DNA of 64,000 nt from Ailanthus altissimus (taxonomy: Eukaryota > Streptophyta > Magnoliopsida > Sapindales > Simaroubaceae), in the NCBI GenBank assembly GCA_946807835.1, contig OX327690.1, positions 28,676,501 to 28,740,500 of the forward strand, in the 5' to 3' direction. The notes beneath the pieces are model-generated. The model searched no databases, was not told the origin of the DNA, and worked only from the letters and a program-made list of their open reading frames with translations. The position numbers and the translations under genes were made by a program. Below are positions 14,476 through 28,102 of the stretch, piece by piece (position 1 is the stretch's first letter; every line of letters begins with the position of its first letter).

Positions 14476-16008
14476 TCAATCCAAGCAAAGGTTTGGATAC
14501 CGTGAGCAACGCCTAGAGAGGTACACCATGCACCCGTCCTTGGGACAAATCGTCGGATTGTACGCGATCTCATCACAGCCGTCTGTCTTGTGTCTCTTGA
14601 AATCAAGCAACGAGGCAAACATAGCGACGAAGAGCACCAAGTGATTCAAGGCATACCTCTGGCCCACACACTGGTGAGCTCCGGCACCAAAGACCAAAAA
14701 GTTCCTTTTACAAATCTGATCCTCTTGCCTCTCATCACTGAACCGGTCCGGGTCGAACCGGTCCGCTTCAGTAAATCCTTGAAAAGAAGCCTCGTAAACT
14801 GAGGGGAAAACAATGGTTCCTTTGGGTATCGTGTATGATTCGGTCAATGGAAAGTCCCTCACCGCAATGTGCGGGACCAGCGTCGCCGGGGCACGGTACC
14901 TTAGCACCTCACGCGCCACCGCCTGCGTGTACTTCATCTCCCTAACCTGACCGGCCGTTATCAATTTATCAGAATCAGGTGACCAAATTCTCGAAACTTC
15001 CTCACGTACCTTGCTCAACACTTCGGGATGCGAGTCAAGAAGCGTCACGGCCCATAGAAGCGACGAAGTGGACGCGTCCTGAGCCGCGAAGAGAAAGTCA
15101 AAGAGGTGACCTGCGATTTCGTGGTCGGCGGAGTGAAGAGGAGTGGACTCACCGGCGGCCTTGGCGGCGGAGACCTCTTTGGCGTGTTCTCGCATCCAGA
15201 AATCGATCAAACACGAAGGTTCGTCTCCCTTGCCCATTCTATTTTTGCTCTCTCGCACGCACACACTGAGCGTTTCGACCAAGCGCTGCACGGCCAGCCT
15301 CGCGTTTCGAAAGGCGAAGCCGGGGAGATCGATTGGCAACTTCATTAACCCGACGTTGAAAAAATTGTAATCGTAGTTGAATTTCTCCCTCGCTTGTTGA
15401 CCTAAGTAAGGCCCGACGATAACAGTCTGCGAAGTTTCTAGATTCATGTCACGAGCTAGAAGCCGGAGAGAGATCGGCTTCGGCTCGCCAGCCGAGCCCG
15501 AGCGAGATAGTTTCTCCCATTCCTTCAAGTGCTTGAGGATTATGATCTGCTGTAGCGAGATGTAGGTGGAAAGGGCTTTTACCGTAAAGTTAGGAGCGAT
15601 CCGACGGCGGAGATCTTTATGATCTTGGCCGCACATGTAGATGAGATTATGTTCACCGAATAGTTTTTTACCAAAGGGGTGGCCCACAAGCAAGAAAGCG
15701 TCGGGGCGAACGTTGGCGAAAATGAGATGAGAGAGCTCGGAGCTTCGTATAAAGACCATGAAGTTACCAATGATGTAATTGGCAGAGTAGCCCAAGCGAG
15801 AGGCGAATGCAGCTTGTTCTTCCCAGAACTTGGAGGGATTACGAACTAGAGAAATAGCGCTGCCTAAAAATGGCAACACAAATACAGGGCCAGGAATGTG
15901 GCGTTTCTTGTTCCAGTAACTGATCTGCTGGATGAAAAATACCAGAGCTATAAAGGAGACTATGTATTGGGTTAAACTGAGAGAAGAGAAGAAGAGAGAG
16001 TAATCCAT
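14476..16008 (-). CDS. CYP710A: Cytochrome P450 CYP710A, sterol C-22 desaturase
   Basis: ER-membrane P450 that in characterised plants converts beta-sitosterol to stigmasterol by C-22 desaturation. It is a single exon of 510 aa, close to the family's roughly 500. There is an N-terminal membrane anchor (about 5-30), then a proline hinge at IPGP. The family-typical block [20 protein letters not shown] is followed by [17 protein letters not shown]. The I-helix reads FAAQDAST, the K-helix ExxR lies in EVLRYRAP, and the heme loop is [11 protein letters not shown] with ligand Cys447. An in-frame ATG at 16056 would add 16 residues, but a TATA box lies only about 20-30 bp upstream of it. Transcription would then start at or after that ATG, so the start at 16008 (MDYSLFF) is preferred. 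Absence of introns fits the family. Confidence 0.95.
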   Translation of the reverse strand: MDYSLFFSSLSLTQYIVSFIALVFFIQQISYWNKKRHIPGPVFVLPFLGSAISLVRNPSKFWEEQAAFASRLGYSANYIIGNFMVFIRSSELSHLIFANVRPDAFLLVGHPFGKKLFGEHNLIYMCGQDHKDLRRRIAPNFTVKALSTYISLQQIIILKHLKEWEKLSRSGSAGEPKPISLRLLARDMNLETSQTVIVGPYLGQQAREKFNYDYNFFNVGLMKLPIDLPGFAFRNARLAVQRLVETLSVCVRESKNRMGKGDEPSCLIDFWMREHAKEVSAAKAAGESTPLHSADHEIAGHLFDFLFAAQDASTSSLLWAVTLLDSHPEVLSKVREEVSRIWSPDSDKLITAGQVREMKYTQAVAREVLRYRAPATLVPHIAVRDFPLTESYTIPKGTIVFPSVYEASFQGFTEADRFDPDRFSDERQEDQICKRNFLVFGAGAHQCVGQRYALNHLVLFVAMFASLLDFKRHKTDGCDEIAYNPTICPKDGCMVYLSRRCSRYPNLCLD

Positions 16009-16073
16009 TTCTGGTTTGTTGACAGTGAGGAAGTAAGAAAGCGAAGGAGGCGGCATGCGTGCGTATGAGAGTT

Positions 16074-16086
16074 TTATTTATATATA
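16074..16086 (-). promoter_or_regulatory. CYP710A TATA box
   Basis: On the minus strand TCTATATATAAATA is a strong TATA element. Transcription about 30 bp downstream would begin near 16050, between the two candidate ATGs (16056 and 16008). This is the main reason for choosing the inner start. Confidence 0.7.
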
Positions 16087-16783
16087 GAGACGGGCCGGGA
16101 AAAATAGAGAGCACAAGCGGAAGCTATTTTCTTTTTCTTGTTTTTAAAAAAAAGAAAGGGATTACCGTACGGCGTCGTGTAATAAACAAAATCTGTTTTC
16201 TTTTTTTACCGTCGTGGGTAGTTGTTGTTTTGTGTTAGTGTCTTTTGCTTGAGTTTCTCAGTTTTTGTCTGAATCTTAAACGAGTACCGCGGTAGATCTC
16301 GAACTGTGGAAAATAAAAATTACATTTAAATAATTATAAAACCTACCATTCGCTGGATAAATTATTATCCCATTTAGAATCCAAGTTTGTATTATAACTT
16401 TTATTTTTATTATTAAAAAAAAACGGTTGGGACGGGTTATTTAGTTAAATGAAAAGACTGTTTTTTTTTTGGGGGGGGTTTCTAGAAGCAATTACAAAGA
16501 GGAGGGCGGGAGAAATAGAACGGGGCTGAGATCCAGCTGGGTGGATGAGCGAGGAGGTGACGTGGAGCATACAGCAAATTATTAGTCAGGACCGGAGTTG
16601 AATTATCAACCGAAGGTGATTCTTTCTAATACCATATTATATTTATTCTCTTTGCCTTTTTGCATGTAAATTTCACTTCATTTTTCCCATTTTTATGTTG
16701 CCTTTCTTGGGCCCACGATCGTCATTTGAATTTATATTATAATGAATAGGGTATGGACTATTGGTGCAACTCACTATTTGACG

Positions 16784-17041
16784 GGGGTGTTAACAATTTT
16801 ATCCCTAAAAGTTGGTGGAAATTATATTTTAATAATAATTTTAATTTTAATTATATTATTATCTCTTAATTTAATTAAAAATACGAAAATATTTTCATAA
16901 TTTTATCAATTAAAATATTTATAAAAAGTAAATATATTTTTATTTGTTTAATTAAGTAAAAAAATTAATAATATAATTAAAATAAAATCATTATCAAAAT
17001 ATAATTTCTACCAACCTAGAAACGATGGTGTTTAATATCCC
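16784..17041. mobile_element. MULE-type MITE (family A, copy 1)
   Basis: The left end GGGGTGTTAACAATTTTATC matches, in inverted orientation, the right end ending GGTGTTTAATATCCC. Inside, the AAATTATATTTTAATAATAA block on the left is mirrored before 17020. The same termini occur at 37330-37604, which has a perfect 9-bp target duplication, and at 38324-39002. No clear target duplication is visible at this copy. It is non-coding. Confidence 0.7.
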
Positions 17042-18720
17042 ACAATTTGATATAACTTTCAAACTTTTTTTTCTTATATATATTTTTTCAAACGTGTACC
17101 TAATAATTATAAAATATTTGTTTACCAAAGCAATTTAGTAACGAGATAATTGGTGTGTTTTTAACTCTAAATGTAAAGTCAAGAGAGTTTTATTTTATTT
17201 TAAAAAATTACTGTTTTTTGTGTTTTGAGTATTTTGTTTATATTATAATTTTAGTAGCACAATGTAAGTAGAGAAAGAAAATTTGAATTAGTTTAAAAGA
17301 TAATGGTTTTTATATAATTGCGACCGATGCTAAATATAATAAATAAATAAATTTGATTTAAAAGTGTATATAATTATGAAAAAGAAATTTGGTTTGAAAG
17401 TCTTAATCATAAATATCAATAAAATTAAATTGTAGTAGTTTTTTTTTATATTAAAAAAATTGTATCTTAACTAAAATGAATAAAGAATACAAAGAAAAGT
17501 TATAATCAAACCTAATGATCATTGATCATCTACCCAAATAGTTCTGAAAGCTCCAATAATTAGGACATAATTCAAATTCAAAATTTATGAATTTATATCC
17601 CCTTCTTACCTATTGATAATGCCTTCTCTCTTTTCTTTCTTTTTTATTTTTTATAGAAAAAAATTTAATTTGTGAATAGTTTTTGAGCTAAACCTACTTT
17701 GGTTTCTGAAAGCTAAGCCCACTGGTTTTGTAAATTATTTTAATGTCTTTTTTTTTTAAATAATCATTCAAATTTGATGGCCGAATAATGCATCAATGGA
17801 CCCGTTCAATTTTATTTTTTTTCCGCATCGACGTAAACTGATTTTGAACATTTTATTTGACGCAAATTCAGCGAAGCACGTGACCAATAAATTATTCGAT
17901 AGATGTTTCCATGGATTCAAGTTACTTGTCCACCACTAAAAATATTTGGGTTAGTTAAATAAATTTTTTGTTCATTAAATAAATAAATAATGTTTCAGTT
18001 AGGGCGTGGCCATTTAGTCATGAATAAGGTTGTTTGATCAAATTCACGTGGAATTCATATTCCGAATACTTTGATTGAAGTTTGAATTGAAAACAAATAA
18101 AAGTATATGTTGAATTGTTCGGTTCCACTTTTTGTTGTAATTCAGTTCATTTTTTCAAAGTTCATTAGCTAGGTTGAATTTAAAATTAAAAAATGATAAT
18201 TAAAAATAAAATGAAAATGGATCAGAATTAAATGAATTTGGTTCGATTTAATTAAAAATAATTTAAAATTAAATTAAAATTAATTTAATAAATTATATAA
18301 TTCATTATATAACAAATAATACCATCACACGATATTCTTCGGTTAATTCATACCTTTTACATAATTCACAATATTATTGTGACATATATCCAAGTGTTTA
18401 TCATACGGTGAATTATATTATGTTGTTTACTAAAATCAAATTTTCTCTTATATATGGTACATATAAATAAATATTAAAACTATTTACTTATGTAAAATTA
18501 TGTTTGAGATTAAAATAATGCGCTCCTATTATCAATAACCAATTATAACTTATCAATTGTCTATAACTAACCAATTATTTGTTCAAAACAAAAATGAAAA
18601 AAGGAAATTATCTATAATTAACTATAAATTGCATATTTTTAACTTTATAATTTTATTTGTTTAGAGAAGGAAGTATTTAAACTCAAGATATTGATATTAT
18701 TTGAGAGGTGTGGTTCTACC

Positions 18721-18813
18721 ATACTACGCCTACATGACCTTTTTTTTCTTTTACAAATATAATTATACTACGCCTACATGACCTTTTTTTTCTTTTACAA
18801 ATATAATTATACT
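18721..18813. repeat. Perfect 44-bp tandem duplication
   Basis: 18721-18764 and 18765-18808 are identical by eye, each beginning ATACTACGCCTACATGACC, and ATACT follows as the start of a third unit. The absence of differences implies a recent slippage or unequal exchange event. Confidence 0.9.
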
Positions 18814-20159
18814 CGTATAAAATTTAGAGTAGTTTTTCAAAGAGATGAGAAAGCAAGTTTGAAGATGATAGAAGAGAATAAAATTAGACCATTTCCCTTC
18901 AATAATAGTCTTTTATCAGTTAAATGTTTTAATAATATATATATTTTTTACATTAAAAAATTAAATATAAAAGATATTTTGGTGGGCTCAATTCAACCCA
19001 CCCTTCGGTTCTGGTGGCTGTGTGTTCTTATCCCGAATGATCAAGTTTGGACTAAGTTTTAAAAAATGTGGGCTGGTTGGTTGAGCCCGTGGTACGGAAA
19101 AAACTTTAGATTTCAAAAATGGCCATCAGAAAAACTATGTAAGTGGAAAAGCTTAACAGTTCTATGAGCCAAAATTTGATATGTTTTTACCAGCTTTATG
19201 TATTATTTACCTCTTAGCAAAATGCATAGCCGAGTTTTCAAACAAGAGAAATTGTCTTATAGATCCAACTGAGCATTTCACCAACCTAATTCAATCGCGT
19301 TCCATGCGAATTCTTGAATCAATAGAAATAGCACCAAAAAGCTTTCCTTACTGTCACGGCTAGATTTGACATTCTTGACTAATCAATTTCATAACGCTTC
19401 TTCACGTATGGGTCAATCTCTCTAAGAGTCAACTTTGCTTGTATATTGTCCATATCAGCTGCTCCTTTATGACTAATATTCCACGTGATAATTTCTATTA
19501 AAACAAAATTTTAATCCACCTAAATCTGTATTACCCATCTCCTCTATTTTTAGAAGTCCTGAAAATTTAAATATGCTAAAATACTCGACCACTTGCCATC
19601 AACATAAAAAAACTAATCTATTAAGTAATATTATATATCTACCGTATATTCTCAAAATTCACTCAATTTTCATCAAAGCATGACCTGTCAATGACAATTT
19701 ACTATCTATAACTTTCTATGAATTAGTCTCGGACACAATTTTAGGTGTTTTTTCAAGTTCAAAATGATTCACTCAAAACACACTCAAAAGATTGTCATTT
19801 TAGCACATCTAAAATAGCAAAAGACTGATCCTCACATGGATCAACTTCTGCCCATTCAACTTCGGTGCAAATACATTTTTTTGGGGTACATTTGGACATG
19901 AATTTCTATAATTAAATCATCACATTGATAAATTTTAGAATTTAACTCATGACATTATATGTAGTTCAAAAAACCGCATATCCGAATCTGCTTAAGGCCT
20001 ATTGTTTTTACAAAAAGCTCAAAAGAAAAATCTTTCATCAAGACATAAAAACTATAAAATTAGTTCCAAAACTGGAAAGCAATAACAACTAAGATTGAGG
20101 AACAACTACCCCACTGGAAGTGCCAAAATAAAACAAGAAAAATTGGACAAGAAGACAGC

Positions 20160-22244
<2,085 letters not shown>

Positions 22245-22316
22245 GGCTGCGATAAGATGTGATTCAACTGAGAAAGCTAGTGTTTGTTTGGCTGTTTATG
22301 TGTTTCCCAAGTGCGA

Positions 22317-22389
22317 AAACCCTAAGGAAGAGGACGCAGAATTGCGTGGTGGCTACTGGCTTTTATACGATTATTTTGGATTAGGGTTT
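22317..22389 (-). promoter_or_regulatory. RPS14 promoter: TATA box between two telo-boxes
   Basis: On the minus strand TCGTATAAAAGCC (about 22358-22370) is the TATA box. Telo-boxes AAACCCTAA occur at 22317-22325 (plus orientation, downstream side) and 22381-22389 (minus orientation, upstream side). Together they resemble known plant ribosomal-protein promoters. An apparent plus-strand open frame here (22225-22539) is a shadow of this promoter and leader. Confidence 0.65.
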
Positions 22390-23857
22390 TACACTACTGC
22401 TAGACTGGACGGATTTCGAATTTACAGATTAGCCCCGTATTTGTTATCTAAATGGGGAAAGCCACCCTTGTTTCTTTATTTTGCCTTTGTGGTCACATTC
22501 TGTTTATTTATTTTCAAATCCTTTTTGTTTGGATTATAGTTTACAAATGCTTATTATTTTTATTTATTTTTTAATCTAAGAGAGGAAAAATCCGAACTTA
22601 TAATTTCAAATTAAAGAAAAATATATATTAGTTATTTACTACTGGATTATAATAACTTATACACAGTAATTTTTATTATAATCTCTTTTTCTTTTCTTGA
22701 TTTTGGAGGTAAATTTGTTTTCCGAACTCTTAATTCTAAATGTAATGATGGATGAATTTGTATTTGTAGAACAATATTTGGATTTTAATATTAATCACTA
22801 CCAAACCAAAAATCATTTTATATACAGACTTAAAATGTAATATTTTAGAAATATATATAGATAGACAAAAGAACATTTTTAATTATAAACATAAAATTTG
22901 TTTATTACAAATATGTTATTTTATTTAATGAAGGAATCTTTAAAATTTCAATATTAGTTGTTGTGTTTTCAAAAACACAATTTTGATATTAATAGTAAAA
23001 AAGTATAAATACAAATAATTTTTTAAATGCAATTTAAATGGTCACGAATGTGCTTTGCACTCATAACTATTTAAAATCAAATAAAAATAAAAGACAAAAA
23101 AAATATGAATATTGCTAGATCATGCCTAAAACTTACTATCAACTAGTTACAACTAAAAATTTATTTCAATTCCATCAAACGGTAGGTCACAAATCATATA
23201 ATTTCAAAAAAAGAAAAGAAAAGGAAAGAAAACAGAAATTCAATCTCATACATTCAAGCATGAATATGCTCAGTTTAAATCGTTCACTAGCTTGAAATCA
23301 TTATTTTTTTACACAATATTCAACACATGGCCAATCATTTTCCAAATAGTCTTTCCATTCTGAAGGAGCCTAAGCAACCTTATGCATAAGCAAGAGTTAC
23401 AAGAAGGAATCTGCCAAGACTCAAAGCCGTCCACAAGAAGTAAATTTGCAAAATCCTTGCAACAACAACAATAATAATAATAATAAAAAAACTTCATCTG
23501 AAATATAAACTGGGAACACAACATCATCGTATGTATTTAATAACCCACAACTAAAATGGGTTCTTCACTGTCGTGTATACATCATAATCAACAATCGTGA
23601 TCAGGGCCTTAAGGCATGTAGGCTAAACTTGCAATTATATTACAGCCACACTCCAGTCAAAAAATGGAATCGTAAACGTAAACATAATTCTATTGCTTTC
23701 CCTCTCACCTTCGCCAATGAAAAACTTTAAAAATCTAACTGAGCAAAATCTCTTGATTAGGATGTTGGTTATTTTTCCAAAAGAAACTACAAATCGCTAA
23801 TTTTTGGCGATCCTAACTACAAAAATAACAGGAGATGTCAAAAGAATCTGTCAGAAG
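22390..23857. other. AT-rich intergenic region
   Basis: Only AT-rich DNA and an (AAT/AAC)n run near 23461-23485 were seen. The part from about 23530 to 23857 is probably the 3' UTR of the minus-strand MraY gene. Confidence 0.55.
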
Positions 23858-26800
23858 TTATGCCGATATAAGACCTACATATCCAGCAAATAAAGCCAAC
23901 ACTGACGATATAACATAAGCACCTGCCACAATTACCGGCTCTCTGAGCCCACCTAGTTCCAAGTGAAGATGAATGGGTGCCATTCTAAACAATCTGCGTC
24001 CAGCTCCCAGAAAGTGTTTGGTTGTCTTGAAGTAAAACACCTGAAACATAACTGTGGTTAATTATCAAACCCAGGAAATATGTGCACTCTGTACAATTCC
24101 CCATTCATTCTTTTCAGCAACTTCAGGCCAAAGGAACTTATGAGACAAGAAACAAAAAATGGCCAGAAAATATACTGAAACCCAGTTAGCAACAGTGATA
24201 TGCTTATCTACCAATAAATCAAAAATGAAAAATAAATATATCCATATGCATGCCACTTATAGGATGTTATAAAAAAAAAGGGCAGTATGGTGGCTGGGGA
24301 AAGAAGTTGGGTAGAAAAAAGAGAAAAAAGCATGGCATTAGATACACACCGTAAGAGTTTGCTGAGAATTCCTGAATGCATCAATCCTAAATCTTTAAAC
24401 TGGAAATGAACGAGCAAGCATCATCAATAGAAAATACCTGCATAATAACTGATGACGATTCCGCAACAAAGATACCAGATGAAACAAATAATGGAAAGAA
24501 CATTCCAGTACAAGCAGCCATTGCAGCTAATGCACCACCAAGGGCCAAGGATCCAGTATCACCCATAAACACAGATGCCTTGTACCGGTTGTGCAAAAGA
24601 AAACCAACACATGCTCCTGCCATTGATGCTCCAAATATTGATAGTTCTGGTTTAGAATATAAAGTCACCATTAGTTATAAAGAAGTACCCAGGAAAGAGT
24701 ACTTTCAAAATTGATACTTTTGAGACAGCAAAATAATACTTGTGCAAACATTTTTTGTTATTTATTTTTTTGTAATAACAGATGGTGTTATCGGGGGTAT
24801 CAAACTCAGATAATTTTTACTAACCAGAGCATATTGGAAGCACTGCAATTGACATTCCCATAAAAGCCAATGCAGCAGTTCCTCCAGCAAGACCATCAAG
24901 ACCGTCTGTTAAATTAATCCCATTTCCCATGGAAACAAAAGTGAAGGAAGTCAACAATAGATAAAATTTTCCCAAGAACAGAAGGCCTAATGGTGCAGGT
25001 AAAGGAACCAACATTTTCCTGCATTACAAAATGAAGAAAATGAATTTGCGTAGAAGCACCATTCAAGCAAAACTCCACAAAAATCCACACAAACGTTTTG
25101 GCACTTGTTTCAAAGATGCTTGTCAATTTACAACAACTGATATTATAATTTTTTGAATTCAGAACAAATAAAAACAAGATCAATGCTGAAATTTCCAGAA
25201 ACTTATCTTTTGTAAATCATTGTTGCCTGAATTATAAAGTAGATAAAAGTTTACATCACCTCCTTCCCTAACGCGCATATATAAATATTTATTCAACTCC
25301 AAATGGAAAAAAAATCTCTACATGAGGTAAATCATTGTTGCCTGAATTATGCAGTAGATAAACGCTCACTTTTTAGTTTCTTTCCTCTATAGATCCATCA
25401 CCTCCTTCCCTAATGCCCATATATAAATATTTTTATTATTCAACTCCAAATGAGAAAAAAAAATCTACATGAGGTGGATTTTGTATTGAATATGCTGTAG
25501 GATTTTTCTCCAATAGTTCCCATTATCATTCTTTCTCACCATGAAACTCTTAACTATGTTTTCTACAGGCTACAATTGCGTAACTATGTTTTCCACAGGC
25601 CACAATTGCGTTCTCAGCAAAATTAAATCTTCAACCCACATTGACCAATCTTCCTTCCACTTCCCTTTATATTATAAAGCAACTCTTAACTATGTTTTCC
25701 ACAGGCTACAATTGCGTTGTCAGCAAATTAAATTTTCAACCCACATTGACTAAGCTTCCTTCCACTTCCCTTTATATTATAAAGTACTGTAATTTTTGAC
25801 ACATGCAAAGCTCAGCCCTTTGAACAATCCTTAATTGGATTAGTAGTACCCAGAATTACCCTCACGATATTTAACAAAAGTTAGTACTCTGTTGCAAATT
25901 TGTCAACATGAGATAGATATGTGAGTTACCATCAGATAAATGTTGATTAGATTAGTTACAAGAAAATATACATGCCATAAGGTGACGATATACTTGTAGT
26001 ATCCAACCAAAATGAAAACCACGTCCCAACAGCTACCTGCAATGTATCATGAAACAGGATTACTCAAAAAAGTTGCTAGCACTTTTAACATAAGTAGCAG
26101 AAAGCCTACAAATTTTGGAAGCAAGAAACCAGCAAATGCAGAAGTTTTACCTCCAAAATTAATCTGAACCGTGCAGATAACCCACTACTGTGTTTCTTGA
26201 TGAGGCATAGCATGTCGTCAATTAGCCCAATTGCCGCAAATGCTAGAGTTGCAGCTGATGCTCCAGAAACTTCAACAGAAGAAAAACCAGCAATGGCATT
26301 TGCAACGGCCACACCAATGGGAACAAAAAACAGTCCACCCATTGTAGGGATTCTGCTTTTCTTGGAGTGCGTAAAAGGACCTTTTTGGCTGATGATCTGA
26401 TGAATCCTTAGACTTCTAAGCAATGGGACACATATATATCCTGCACAAGAGACTAAAACTGCCGATATAAAAAAAGGGCGGGTCAAGTAAAAGGGTGCCA
26501 AGGGCAGCCTGACAATCTTCCATGCACACCAATCCACAAATAAAAGCAGCACAGTCAAGAAGGTTATCAGTCCAAGATTGATAAACAACCCAAGTTTGAT
26601 CCTGCAATTACAGCGAGTAAAACACCTAAGCCATACAAAAAAATTAAAAATCCTATCAGCCACGAACATCAGACTCAAAAGACAGCTCATGTAGCACACT
26701 TGCCTGTGTCGTTTGCGTGATCTTCCAATCATAGCAAGCCTATGAGCGGTAAGCGTTAAAGCATCACTACTCGAGACAGAAAAAGTAGGCAAGTCAATAT

Positions 26801-27471
26801 CAGAAACCGGGTTTAATACAATCTCTCCATCACTCTCTTCTCCTTCACTGGACGAAACCATGTACCCAACAGCCCCCTCATTGTCGCTCCAGTTATCGAA
26901 CGAAGAAATATCAAAATCCTACAAAATAAAAATCAAGTTCATTCTATCCCAACTCAAATGATATGATAGGTTTAGATCATAAAATAGAGAAAATCAATTT
27001 AATCTAAGAAAAACAAAAGTACCTCACCGAAGGCTCTGACTTGAACAGTGCTATGTCGAAATTGGCAACCGTGTTTTTTAACACTCGATCCATTTAACTA
27101 TACAAAACCAGGAAACATATAAACCGCCATAAATTATTAACGACGTGAACGACGACAAGGATATGAAAAAAAAATTATGCAAAAAGGCTAACTTGTTTTC
27201 TTAAAGCAGAGATACAGAAATCTCAAAAAACACGTTCAAATTAATATTTTAAAAATCAGTTTCATACGATCCCCATTAGTCAGTTGTAGTTTATCATTTG
27301 TATTGTGTTCCGAGAGAGATCGAATGGTCGATGAAATGAATAAAACACCTTGAGAGCATAAGAGGCAAAAGAGCGGCGACGCCGAGAAACGAAATCGAAT
27401 TGGCGAGAATTGTCAGCTGGATGAAAATACGAGTGATGGTGAAGATTGAGAGACGAGGAATGAGATCGCAT
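23858..27471 (-). CDS. MRAY: Plastid phospho-N-acetylmuramoyl-pentapeptide transferase (MraY homologue)
   Basis: MraY moves phospho-MurNAc-pentapeptide onto an undecaprenyl-phosphate lipid carrier in peptidoglycan synthesis. Plants inherited it from the plastid ancestor. Eight exons on the minus strand: 27471-27349, 27097-27023, 26918-26704, 26601-26151, 26036-25972, 25018-24825, 24646-24438 and 24040-23858, giving 504 aa. The first 65 residues ([10 protein letters not shown] start, many Ser/Arg/His) look like a transit peptide. The membrane domain carries TMGG (224-227), the catalytic Asp pair GLIDDM (D266, D267), NLTDGLDGL (345-353) and VFMGDTGS (D404). The C-terminal loop reads APIHLHLE, where bacteria have a triple His, so the middle His is Leu here. 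The intron after residue 138 has a GC donor (CAG|GCAAGT). One intron is full of repeats. Confidence 0.93.
25213..25476. repeat. Two-copy tandem repeat in MraY intron
   Basis: Copies start at 25213 and 25328 with TAAATCATTGTTGCCTGAAT and both run through CATCACCTCCTTCCCTAA and CAACTCCAAATG. The second copy is longer by an inserted block around 25363-25390. Both lie in the intron 25019-25971. Confidence 0.85.
25545..25786. repeat. Nested tandem repeats (30 bp within about 136 bp) in MraY intron
   Basis: A 30-bp unit starting TAACTATGTTTTC occurs at 25551, 25581 and 25687. The larger unit (25545-25680, again from 25681) also repeats CCACATTGAC and CTTCCACTTCCCTTTATATT. This shows two rounds of duplication within the same intron as the repeat at 25213. 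Confidence 0.85.
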
Positions 27472-28102
27472 GGTTTTATTAATTTCCAAGAATAACAAAC
27501 AGCTAGAGAAATGGAGAGGGGAAGGTTGAGTTTTTGGTAGAGTAATATTTCGGTTGAAGAAACGGTATTTATATTCTCAAGTCCTAATGGAGGGAAGAGA
27601 AAGGGAGCTGCTTGGTTTACTTCGAAATTCTCGAACACTTTGTACTTAACAATAAGTCATTCACGCGACTTCTTGGAGCGTGTAGATTTACTTTGGGCTT
27701 CAGGTGGGCCGGATTCGGTGACAACAGAATCTTAGTCGATAGTATGGTATGATGTTGAAGCTAAAAACTGAAGTTTTGGTCGTCTAATTGCCGTTCAAAG
27801 AGCAAACGATAAATTTTAAAATTACGAAAGGCAAATTACACTTCCTTTTTAAGTTGGAAAAAAATGAGACGGGTAGACTATTAAGAGTATTTAGAAGTAC
27901 ATCCAAATATTGCCTGCAAAACCCAAACAAAGCAAAAGCACATTCAAACAACAGCTGAAGCCCATTTTCCACATCTATACAGTGTACCAAAATCCAGGAT
28001 TACAGTAGATGTAGACATCACTCATTAGCCAAATTTTCCACATCCACATCTATACAGTATTAAAGATCAGGATTACAATAGATGTAGAGACCATTTCACT
28101 TG
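27472..28102. other. MraY 5' flank and LARP6A 3' flank
   Basis: The space between two minus-strand genes. No gene was seen. A short direct repeat built on CACATCTATACAGT occurs near 27970 and 28046, in what is probably the LARP6A 3' UTR. Confidence 0.5.

Larger units (their letters stand above)
16087..20159. other. AT-rich intergenic region
   Basis: No convincing gene. It contains a G8 run near 16472, a MITE (16784-17041) and a perfect 44-bp tandem duplication (18721-18808). Scattered mixed-composition DNA around 18960-20000 has no recognisable coding signature. Short open frames (18778-19062, 19181-19363) overlap the repeats or are low-complexity and were not accepted. Confidence 0.55.

Noticed and set aside
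14979..15370. Overlapping plus-strand open frames inside the P450
   Set aside because: Shadows of the intact CYP710A frame, caused by its higher GC content.
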